In this document: positions 36,850 through 46,251 of the stretch, piece by piece | How positions within the stretch are numbered: position 1 is the stretch's first letter | Layout of the letters: each line of letters opens with the position of its first letter | Assembly (NCBI RefSeq): GCF_000340215.1 | Contig: NW_006921533.1 | Span: 1,782,549 to 1,846,548, forward strand | Origin: Pseudocercospora fijiensis CIRAD86 | Lineage: Eukaryota > Ascomycota > Dothideomycetes > Mycosphaerellales > Mycosphaerellaceae | DNA: 64,000 nt | Direction: 5' to 3' | Program-made: the position numbers and the translations under genes | Notes under the pieces: model-generated | Databases searched by the model: none | Told to the model about the DNA's origin: nothing | What the model saw: only the letters and a program-made list of their open reading frames with translations

Positions 36850-37897
36850 TTATATATCTTTTTAGTGTATTGATTCTAGCTTCCTTTGCCTTCCTCGCTA
36901 CCTATATTCTTACTAGGCATTCCTTCGCCTAAAAGGGGTGTCTTTTAGTATAGTATATACATCTTGCTTCTCCCTTATATGCTTTGCATTCTTTGACCTA
37001 GTAATCCCCTATATAATAGGAGTAGGTATTAGTTGTCTTTGTATACTTAGCTGCTAAGTGTCTATAGTGTTGACATTTGAAGCACTATATTATCCTATAG
37101 TTACTTCTATGTATCTCTGTTTCTAATCTCTTATAGTCCTAGAACAATCCCTAGTCTAGTACTATATTAGCTTACTCTACACTCCCTACCTAGATAATTA
37201 GGGAAGACTGCTTCTTAGTCTCCTCGATTTTCCTTTTAATCTATACTACTTTTGTAATCTTTAGGCCTAGGTATATAGCTTAGTTTTATCTCTATAGGCT
37301 CTTAATATCCTGTTCTTCCTTAAAGCTTCTTATTATACTATAGGCTATAATTATGAATTACTGTTAGGAGACCTTTACTGTTTTCCCTATCTTAGTTATC
37401 TATTCTTTTTGTGTTTCTAGCTTCTTTTTGTCCTACTCTTATACTATAAATAGCTTGATTACCCCTTTTCCTTCGTTCCTAGCCCTAATTACCTCTTTAA
37501 CTGCAATTCTTTCTATAATCTCTTTCCCTATAAGTCCTTAAATTTCCTTTTGCTCCTATAGGTCCGTAATATAGACTCTAACTACTGTCCTCGGGGGTTT
37601 TAGCGCCTCCTAACTAGCTACTACTGCCTAGGTACGGTAGTTTAGGCTTGTTTCCTATTGTTTCTTCGTAATCTTTGCTACGACTATATTAGCTACCTTT
37701 GTAATTACGTAGCTTGCCTAGTTATAGATTGCTTTTAGTCCTCTAAGGAGTTCTAAGATTATTATCCTATATACCCTCTTAGGGGTTCTTCTATCTTCCG
37801 CCTTTAGTACCTCCTCTGCCCTAGTATATAGTGCTTTCTATTCGTCCTCCCTTCCTTCTTAACTGTTTTCCCTTCGTCTCTAATTGTTTGCTGCTAT
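36850..37897 (-). pseudogene. LINE ORF1: gag-like protein with CCHC zinc knuckles, RIP-broken
   Basis: A minus-strand frame opens near 37,897, where ATA probably replaces ATG. It has a charged Glu/Lys/Arg-rich body and ends in a zinc-knuckle region at about 37,090-36,920. The first knuckle reads CFKCQHYRHLAAKY; the second and third keep part of their Cys residues, with others changed to Tyr (TGC to TAC). Such knuckles bind the element RNA in LINE ORF1 proteins. Many TAG stops interrupt the frame. Confidence 0.7.
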
Positions 37898-37962
37898 TTT
37901 TTGTTCGTTAACTAGCGAATATAATCGTATAATATATAGATCCGATAGAAAATGTAATTTAA

Positions 37963-38015
37963 ATGCTAGTACTAGCATATGCGACGACTCGAGCCCGACT
38001 CGATATACGAGTCGG
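37963..38015. repeat. Perfect palindrome and nearby hairpin
   Basis: ATGCTAGTACTAGCAT at 37963-37978 is a perfect 16-bp palindrome. At 37995-38002 and 38008-38015 CCGACTCG and CGAGTCGG form an inverted repeat with a 5-base loop. Both lie just right of the LINE in old RIPped DNA. They may be remnants of a terminal inverted repeat, but no partner was found. Confidence 0.55.
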
Positions 38016-38065
38016 ACGGTAAAGAATAAAATTCTTACTGCGATTAGATTTGCTAGAATTTCTAG

Positions 38066-38192
38066 ATCGCGACGATCCTATTAGACAAGATCTTTAACGT
38101 ACGATCCTAAGGATCCTAAGGATCCTAAGGATCCTAAGGATCCTAAGGATCCTAAGGATCCTAAGCGATCCTATCGATAGGATCGTCGCGAT
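38066..38192. repeat. 9-bp satellite, seven perfect copies, inside a 16-bp inverted repeat
   Basis: GATCCTAAG is repeated seven times without change at 38103-38165. It is flanked by ATCGCGACGATCCTAT at 38066-38081 and its exact reverse complement at 38177-38192. The unit contains GGATCC at each junction. No CpA or TpG occurs in the unit, so RIP cannot damage it, which explains its perfect state. Function is unknown. Confidence 0.9.
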
Positions 38193-38790
38193 TAGTAAAA
38201 AAGTTTCCGTAACGTAATTTACTCTATTAACGTCTCGCTTAATAATAAGTAAAGAAAGTTCTCGCTCTAAGATACCTCTCTTACTATATATACTAGTAGT
38301 ATACTAAAGCTTTACCCTTAGCCTATTCTAGTATAATTATTATATTATTCCTTAACGAAAAAAAAAACAAACCTCTTTCCTCTATTATTATCCTTGTTAA
38401 TAAAATAATTACGAGATAGTATACTAATCTTTTCCTTTTTTTATTATTAAGCTTAAAAGTTAACTTAACTAGATAGCTTCTATAAAGAATTCCTTAGATC
38501 TTAATAATAATAAAATAACTTCGCTAGATATCCTCGAGCTTATTATTAATAAATAGTTAGTATAGAGTATCTTATATAATAAGCCGAAGCGCTTCCTTCT
38601 AGTTTATTAACTTTTAATTAATCGAGATAGATTTCCTATAAAAGTCTGTTATTAAGACTTCTATAGAACGTACCTTACGAAAGAATCGTTACTATCTAGT
38701 CTTGTCTCGGCTTCTAAGACACTCTGTAATAAGTAGAGTTCCTGCTACTTCGGAAGATTAGACGAGGCGGAACCGGGGTTTTTTTCCCGT
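38193..38790. other. AT-rich RIPped flank and island boundary
   Basis: TA-rich sequence with long A/T runs and no open frame of note. CA and TG dinucleotides reappear abruptly from about 38,790 onward (ACAGCTATCTCAGCG). I place the border between the RIP island and normal gene-rich DNA there. Confidence 0.7.
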
Positions 38791-39630
38791 TAAGATAACA
38801 GCTATCTCAGCGAAAGAAGAAAGAAGGAGGAGAGTAATAAGTAATGACAATGAGTGAGTGAAGCCAGCACATCCTTTCCAGGGTCCAACTTTCTCGGATG
38901 CAAGCGCTTATTAAGTTCTGATTTGACGCCAAGGCTGGGCTCATCGTGCAGTCAGTCATCCGGCATCCGGGGAATATTCCAGGGAGATAATGAAACATGA
39001 CGGTAAGTCAGAAGAATGCGTTTCATATGTATGTAGGTGTGGTTGTTGTCGAGCTGCGTGTTTGTGTATGGGAACGGATACTTGCTTGTTTTATTATGGC
39101 GTCTACTACCCTTTCATCATTCGCCAACAGTTGCATCGTCATGCATGACCTATGATACATTATTGTAGATTGAAGATCTCATCACAGGGACTGCTTAATA
39201 AAATGATTCCAGCCTGCTGCGCAGAGTCAAACAATCCCAGTTGAAGCCGAAATATGCCAAGGGAATCCTTGTGACAACTTGGAACGTCAGTGCTGAAGAA
39301 ATATGTTTCCTTGGTAACTTGCATTATTGATCATCATCTCAGACATCAGGTGGAGGAAAACAAGTCTCTCCTTGTTATTATATAATGTCTCGTTCGCCGC
39401 CGGAGTTCGTGAAGCGGTGTTCTGGCTTTGCTCCCTTGTTCTGCATTTTAGGACCCATAACGCAATTCCAATTCCTGAGTCTATCGTGAAGGTCGGAGAT
39501 TATTATTATTAGACATCAGGAATCTGCGGTCGAAATAAGGAATATTGGGTAAGAAGAAGTTCTCCACTTGCAGTCGTGGGATTTGTCAACCTCCCCACGC
39601 TGCTGCAGGAACCGGTCACGTTCGGCGAAG
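38791..39630. other. Upstream region of the GH43 gene
   Basis: About 840 bp of normal base composition between the RIP border and the GH43 start. No conserved gene was recognised; short open frames on both strands have no meaningful product. It probably holds the promoter of the GH43 gene. Confidence 0.5.
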
Positions 39631-40700
39631 ATGGTGCTGGCTGCGATACGAGTCGGACTGGCTGTGTGGTTGTTGGGAGGGGGGTTGGCATTATCTGCGC
39701 CGCTCGAAAAGCGAGGCAATTTGAGGCCCGTAATAAGCACTGATGTAAGGGAAATGTCTCGATGGCACTGTGAGGAGCAGAATGATGACTGACTCTGCTA
39801 CAGTTCGCAGATCCGTCTATCATCAAGGTTGGAGATACTTGGTATGCATTTGCTTCGCAGTCGGTACATGACTACAAGAATATCAAAGTTCAGCTGGCGA
39901 CCTCGAAGGACTTCAACTCCTGGACAGTCACTGGAAAGGATGCACTCGGCAAGATGGGTCCCTGGGTACAAGCAAATAGTCCGGAGGTGTGGGCTCCTTC
40001 CGTAAGTCGAAGACCTGATGGCAGATTCTTGATGTATTATTCTGCCGTGACGCAGACCGCTGGTAACGGACGTTTCCATTGTGTGGGTACTGCTGTAGCG
40101 GACCATGTTGAAGGACCTTATAATTCGAACACCGATCAACCATTTGCGTGTCCGACAGATCAAGGCGGTGCTGTGGATGCTTCATATTTCCGGGACGGCA
40201 ACAACCACTATGCTCTTTACAAAGTCGACGCAAACGCATTAGGTAATGGCGGATCATGCGGAAACGGGCGGGCACCTATAAAGAAGACCCCGATCATGAT
40301 CCAGCAAGTACAGGCGGACGGAACGACAAAAATTGGTGGTCCAGTACAATTGATCGAGAATGGTTTGCAGGACGGGCCACTTGTTGAGGCGCCGTACATG
40401 ATTAAGAACAGCGACGGCGTGTACGTGCTGTTTTTCTCATCGAACTGCTGGCTCACGGACAAGTACGATGTCGCTTATGCTACCAGCCAAAGCCCTCTGG
40501 GACCTTTCGACAAACGGAATGCACCGCTGTATGTGACTGGAACGCAAGGAATGATCGGACCCGGCGGTGCCAGTGTGGCAGAGGACGGTGTACACATCGT
40601 CTTGCACGGATATGAGGATCGCAATCGAGTTGGCGGCGGCAGACGATCTCTGTACGTGACGAGAATCAATGCGAGAGGACGGAAAGTCGTGCCGGCGTAA
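39631..40700 (+). CDS. Secreted glycoside hydrolase family 43 protein (arabinanase-like)
   Basis: Two exons, 39631-39744 and 39804-40700, with a 59-bp intron (GTAAGG...CTACAG, phase 0) give 336 residues. The start is chosen because it yields a signal peptide (MVLAAIRVGLAVWLLGGGLA, residues 1-20) followed by a Lys-Arg pair suited to Kex2 processing. The family's three carboxylates are visible: the base Asp41 in FADPSIIKVGDTWYAF, the pKa-tuning Asp163 in GGAVDASYF, and the acid Glu233 in LVEAPYM. GH43 enzymes are five-bladed propellers that cleave arabinan, arabinoxylan or similar side chains; the exact substrate cannot be read from sequence. It probably acts outside the cell on plant wall polymers. 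It is the first gene next to the RIP island and converges with RAD57, the stops being 78 bp apart. It is intact, with no sign of RIP leakage. Confidence 0.88.
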
Positions 40701-40778
40701 TATCTGAGAGCATTTGTTGGAGTCACTGCCAGCGTCATATTGCATAGTTGAATTTACGATACCCAGGATACGTAAGCA

Positions 40779-42106
40779 TCAGGTCGGAATGAGAGCGTCT
40801 GCATGCGCAGCCGTGGAAGTCCTGATCCCGCCTTCCCAGATCTCGAATGTGGTGGTGCTTTCTGCGCACCAAGCGCCAAATACGACTTTCATGGCGCGGT
40901 TCCAACCAATTAGATTGCGCTCATCTCCAGGAGCATAAGGCTTGGTTTCGTAGATGGGGTGCTTCAGAAGAGCAATGCGTGCAGAGAGCTGGTTAGTCCA
41001 GGTCAGACCCAGGCTTGGCGTCTTCAGACTGGTCACAGATGGGTCGTCTCCCCAGCCAGTGAAGAATCTTTGCTGATGATCGAGAGCAAGAGGATCATCG
41101 TGGGACAGCAAGCCAGCGGAGTTGGGGTGCGAGCGTTGTTGAGTCGGTGCAAATGGCGGGAGTGGCGATCCTGGTCGTGTGCTTTGCGTTGATTGAGGGG
41201 GAAGTGCGAGCGCTGGCTCTGTGCTTGAGAATCGATCGGCGACCTGATTAGCGACTACCACTGCAATATCATACTTCTGAGCGAGCGATCTTAACAACGA
41301 GGCGGTCTTGGCCAGTTGTGCACTGCGCTTTGCGCGTGCTTCAGAGCCCTTTCTGCCCGGGCCGCCTCTGTCGAATTCAGCGCGGTAGTTAGCCGCGACG
41401 GAATCGACGACAAGGAGGCCAACATTGTGCTTCTCGATGGCGACGGGAACCTGATATCGCAGGATGTGCTCCTGTGCTTCCAGGTCGTGAAGATGGGTGC
41501 TGTGGACGTTGCTGAGGGAAGGCCGTTCTGCGGGCGGCAAGGCGACTAGTTTGGGATGATTCGTCAATATCTGCGTCAGTCGGGTCGTCTGCAGCGGGGC
41601 TTCTGTGGAGATGTAAAGAGCTGCCGTGCCGTGGCGGGGTGTCGAATCAGGCGTCGTCACAGACATCTGTACTGCCAGGAGCAAAGTCAAGAGAAACTGT
41701 GTTTTGCCCGCAGCGCTGCAGAACAAACCGGTCAGATGGCACGCACGTGACGCGACATACGAAATCAACCATGTCCTCACCTCTCACCGACAATCTCGGT
41801 CAAGTGGCCGCGAGCGATGCCGCCTCCGAGCACTGTGTCCAGATGGTCGTGCAAGGTGGGAATCATGCCACGCTCGCCATCGCCGCGTTGTGAAGCACGT
41901 GCTGATGTGGTATCCACGTGCAAAGCGTCCACCAACGCATCCGCCAGTTTCTTCACCTCGCCGGGCGGAACATGAGCGCGCCTGGCGACCTGGAGCGCGT
42001 CCAGGGTGAGCACATCGGAGGTGGAAATGCGGGCGCGCTCGAGCGACGGCAGGATGTGGGCGTGATTGGAGATGTCAAAGTCGGGCAAGACGGTGAGCGC
42101 GTTCAT
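40779..42106 (-). CDS. rad57: RAD57-like RecA-family recombination mediator
   Basis: Two exons on the minus strand, 42106-41781 and 41715-40779, with a 65-bp intron, give 420 residues. The intron starts at AG|GTGAGG and splits the Ser109 codon inside the Walker A box, which becomes GESAAGKT (107-114) only after splicing. This confirms the gene model. Walker B is LLVVD with Asp213, followed by SVAANYRAEF. The N-terminus (DFDISNHAHILPSLERARIS) and AALYISTEAPL match the fungal Rad57 group of Rad51 paralogues. Rad57 with Rad55 stabilises Rad51 filaments in homologous recombination in the nucleus. The Ser/Pro-rich stretch around residues 275-305 is probably disordered. The start at 42106 (MNALTVLPDFD) suits the family; an in-frame extension to 42316 lacks conserved sequence. 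It is divergent from the facC-like gene. Confidence 0.88.
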
Positions 42107-43157
42107 CGATCGGCATGCATGTGTCGCGGTGTAGCGGGATGCCGATGATGATATGCGTGTGCTTTCTGTGGACGTCTGGGCGCGGTCATGGCCGCCAGGG
42201 AAAGTGGTGGTGGAAGGGCTTGCTTGGCTTGGCTTGGCTTGGCTTCGCTTCGCTTCGCTCGGGTGAAAGGCGCCGCAAGAACATGACATGGTCACGTGCC
42301 TCACTCGACGACACACTCACTGCTCGGCTGTTGTCTTGGGCCCGCCATATAGCATCCCAGCCCAGCCTCGCCATGACTGCTCCTTCCGCTCACCACATCT
42401 CACCGGCATCCCATCCCCCAGCACATTCCCATTAGGCGGCGGCGGCGTGCTTTGACAGCTGCATACCCTCCCCTCCCCTCCCCTCCCCTACCCCTACCTT
42501 ACCCTGGCGCCTCGCCGGACCTCCCTCCTGCAAAGCTAGCTCTAGTGCCTCCGACCCCCGAGCACTCCACGACTTCCTGTCGTCCGCCCATATACAATAC
42601 AGTATATCGAGAGGACAACCCGACATTTGGCGGAGCGCTTCGTCGAAAGCAGTCAGCCTCTCCAGCCCTTCCGCAGCGGCTCCGCATCCACTTCGCTTCG
42701 CCTGAGAGGAGAGGCATCAAAGCTGCCAAAGCCAGGCGTGAGAGCCTCTGACCAGGTCAGTCTGCGCCTTGTCTTTCCGGTGACCTGCGTGAAGTGCCGC
42801 ACCCGCACTCTTCGGTGCAACGGCCATCCCACGTGCAATCATCATGAGCCGCACGAGCCTCTACCACAGCCGGGCCTGGAGCTCTACAATGTATCTATGC
42901 CTGGCTCAGCCTGTTACGCCTTTGCGGGGCTCTCGTGCTTGATATCTACCCCCGAGCTGCTCCTTTTAACCACTTGCCTATTCTCAACCCATCTTGGCCG
43001 GCCAAGGCATGTCCTCCAACGCTTAAGCGCCTTTCGATGCCGCACTACTATCATCACGATTGCCATTACTTCTACCGCACCACCCTGCGTGGCTTGTCCA
43101 TCGCCACGCTTGTCTCTCCTTTACATTCTTGATCCATAGCAGATGCTTACATTCATC
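42107..43157. promoter_or_regulatory. Shared upstream region of rad57 and the facC-like gene, with pentanucleotide repeats
   Basis: About 1.05 kb between two divergent starts. It contains a GGCTT/CGCTT run at 42218-42259 and a CCCCT run at about 42466-42496. It also has TATA-like ATATACAATACAGTATAT at 42590-42608 and pyrimidine-rich leaders before the facC-like start. An open frame of 170 codons at 42627-43139 is most likely 5' leader sequence, not a gene. Confidence 0.5.
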
Positions 43158-45734
43158 ATGTCTCCAGTGAGGACCCTGCCGTCTATCGACGAACGCATTG
43201 CCAAGGCAAACAGACGAGACTCCGGCGTCATGGGAGAACGATCACAGGAGAATGCCAAAGAGGTGGCCCAGAATTATTCGAAGGAGCAAACCGATCCGTT
43301 GGCATCGCACAAGAACCCGGAGTCCAGACCGGGAGTCACCTTCGCAGCTCAGGACAAGCTGCCAAAGTTGCCCATCCCGGACCTTGAACAGACTTGCAAA
43401 CGATATCTTGAGTCTGTGGATCCTCTTCAGAATGCACGTGAACATGCCGACAGTGAGCGTGCCGTTCGGGAATTCCTCCGAACAGATGGCCCACAGCTTC
43501 AGGAGAAGCTCAAAGAGTATTCCGCCAACAAGAGCAACTACATCGAGCAGTTCTGGTACGATTCATATCTAAACTTTGACAACCCTGTTGTGCTTAATTT
43601 GAATCCATTTTTCTTGCTTGAGGACGATCCAACACCAGCACGTAACAACCAGGTCACGAGAGCCGCTTCGCTTGTCGTGTCGGCACTTTCATTCGCACGT
43701 GCCGTCAGGAAAGAAGAGCTACCTCCGGACATGATCCGTGGTCAGCCTTTGGACATGTACCAGTACTCTCGACTGTTTGGCACCGCCCGTATACCGACCG
43801 ATAGCGGTTGTCAGATCGGCCAGGACCCAACTGCGAAGCACATCGTCGTGCTCTGCCGTGGACAATTCTATTGGTTCGATGCCCTCGATGACAACAACGA
43901 CCTCATCATGACCGAGAAGGACGTGGCTCTGAATCTTCAAGTCATTACAGAGGATGCCGAGCAGACTCCAATCCACAGCCAAGCGAAAGGAGCTCTTGGT
44001 GTGCTCAGCACCGAGAACCGGAAGATTTGGTCCAGCTTGCGAGATCTCATTAGCAAGGATGAAGGCTCCAACAACAGCGACTGCCTCAATATTGTCGACT
44101 CGGCACTCTTCATCCTCTGTCTGGACTATACGGAGCCGAAGACCAGCGCGGAACTATGCATGAATATGCTATGCGGTACATCAGAAATCGAGCGTGGTGT
44201 CCAAGTTGGTACATGTACGAACCGATGGTACGACAAGCTTCAGATCATTGTTTGCAAGAACGGCAGTGCAGGCATCAACTTCGAGCATACTGGTGTTGAT
44301 GGACATACCGTGCTTCGTTTCGCATCCGACGTCTACACTGATACAATTCTTCGATTCGCACGTACCATCAACGGCCAGGCACCATCACTATGGGCATCAC
44401 AGTCTCCCGATCCATCGAAACGAGATCCCAAGAGCTTTGGCGATGTGAGCACCACACCACACAAGCTGGAGTGGGACATGGTTTCCGAGCTCACGACCGC
44501 CTTACGGTTTGCAGAGACCAGGCTCGCAGATCTCATCCAGCAGAATGAGTTCCAGACTTTAGAATTCGGCGAGTACGGCAAGAATTTCATCACCTCCATG
44601 GGCTTCTCGCCAGACGCCTTCGTGCAAATGGCATTCCAGGCCGCATACTACGGTATGTACGGTCGGATCGAGTCCGTCTACGAACCAGCCATGACCAAAG
44701 CATTCTTCCACGGTCGAACCGAAGCAATCAGATCCGCCACACATGAAAGCGTAGAATTCGTACGGACCTTCTGGGCAGAGAATCCTCCGGCGAAAAAAGT
44801 CGAAGCGCTCAAAAAAGCTTGCGAAAAACACGCCGCTTTGACCAAAGAATGTGCCAAAGCCCAAGGCTTCGATCGACACTTATACGCCTTGATGTGTCTC
44901 TGGCAACGCCAAGTCGACGGCGATCCAGAACTCACGGGAGGAAGTACCACCGGCGACGGTGCCAGCACCAACGGCTGGAGTAGTCCCACGTCCGACCGCG
45001 ACCCCAACAGCATCGCCGCCTCACCAAAACGCAGCAGCTACACCAGCGAAGACTCGGAAAGTCCCAGCCGACACCGCGAACACGCCATCCTCCCCACCAT
45101 CTTCGCCGACCCGGGCTGGGACAAAATCAACAACACCATCCTCTCGACCTCCAACTGCGGAAACCCCTCTCTCCGCCACTTCGGTTTCGGCCCGACTTCC
45201 GGCGACGGCTTTGGAATCGGCTACATCATCAAAGACGGCAGCGTCTCCATTTGCGCGAGTAGCAAACACCGTCAAACGACGAGATACATCGCAGCGCTGG
45301 AATCTTATTTTTTGGAAATCCGGAGACTTTTACGACAGACGTATCGACGCGGGACGGCGACGGACAAAAGCGCGAGTCGGGCGCGAGAGGCCGAGGATTT
45401 GAAGCCGCATCGAGGGCATAGGTTGAAGAGTCGGGGGAGGATGGTGGATGGGGGGAGTGCGGGGAAAGGTGTGGAGATTGATAGTAGTAGTGTTGCGTCT
45501 GATGAGGATGATATGGGTGGATGTAAGTTTTCTTCTGCCTCGGACATTCAAGTTTTGTTTTTGTTTTTGAGGTGTAATATCGATGATACTGACTGATGTG
45601 ATACAGATGGCTTCTTTGATGCAGGCATGCTGTTACAAGCACTCAAGGCGAAAGATGAGGCTGCGGAGAGACCTAGTGAGAAAGCGCAGCAGAGGAGAGA
45701 AGTTGGGAAGAAGTTGCGGCTGATGGAATATTGA
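43158..45734 (+). CDS. facC: Carnitine O-acetyltransferase, cytosolic FacC/Yat type
   Basis: Exons 43158-45522 and 45607-45734 with an 84-bp intron (GTAAGT...TACAG) give 830 residues. The second exon restores a C-terminus of the form YGFFDAGML...KKLRLMEY. The enzyme moves acetyl groups between CoA and carnitine so that acetyl units can reach mitochondria during growth on acetate or fatty acids. The choline/carnitine acyltransferase fold is seen from LPKLPIPDLEQTCKRYLESV to about residue 750. The catalytic His377 lies in NFEHTGVDGHTVLRF. No mitochondrial presequence or peroxisomal C-terminal signal is present, in keeping with the cytosolic FacC group. A Ser/Asp-rich insertion lies around residues 595-645. 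The start at 43158 (MSPVRTLPSID) is preferred over the ATG five codons upstream. It is tail-to-tail with SEC16, 517 bp apart. Confidence 0.88.
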
Positions 45735-46251
45735 TCTCGGAAAAAAGGCAAAGGCATATTTTGATTGATGATAAGAAGGAGATGCATGATGCATTTAAGG
45801 ATTCGGAAGGATTTTGCATGAGTTGGATGGAGGATGTAGATGAGGAAAGAATGCATGCATAAGTGTAGCAAGGAATGAGCATGTGTTAAAAATCTTCACA
45901 TTTCTTTCTTTTTGCCGGGTGAAGAGACTCAAATTTTAGGATCGAGTCCATTACAGCCCCTCGAAAACGTCTTCTTGAAATATGGAAGAAAAATGCACTC
46001 TGAATGAAGTCGAAGAGGTGAGGACATGACTTGCTCCTCACCAAACGCAACCCGCTCGTGAGCGACGGTGTCATTAATATGCGTAGCTACTGTGTTACAG
46101 ATCGGCATCATGTGTCCAACTCATGCTTCCATGCTGAGAAGTTCACCATACCCAAAACCAGACTGACATGGTCGATGGACCGGTCATATTTGTATCGATT
46201 CGAAAACGCCGACGCCATGCTGTAATAAATCGAACAATAGGTCATGACGAG
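45735..46251. other. Convergent intergenic region
   Basis: 517 bp between the stops of the facC-like gene and SEC16, presumably containing both 3' ends. AT-rich patches are present; no separate gene was seen. Confidence 0.5.

Larger units (their letters stand above)
33036..37922 (-). mobile_element. Tad1-like non-LTR retrotransposon (LINE), about 4.9 kb, minus strand
   Basis: The element lies between 14-bp target duplications. Its 3' end (left) has a short ATAGATAG simple-repeat tail, read as CTAT on the minus strand, instead of a pure poly-A tail. It carries ORF1 with CCHC zinc knuckles and ORF2 with an endonuclease, a reverse transcriptase and a conserved C-terminal segment of the type seen in fungal Tad1 elements. 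RIP has introduced many TAG/TAA codons and has also changed active-site residues. Length and order fit a nearly full-length copy. Confidence 0.88.

Noticed and set aside
38103..38165. CRISPR-like array
   Set aside because: Contiguous 9-bp units without spacers, in a eukaryotic genome; it is a satellite.
42627..43139. 170-codon frame with CVKCRTRTLRCNGHPTC, resembling the start of a Zn2Cys6 cluster
   Set aside because: The remaining Cys residues of a binuclear zinc cluster are missing, and the frame lies in the leader of the facC-like gene, ending 19 bp before its start; likely chance.
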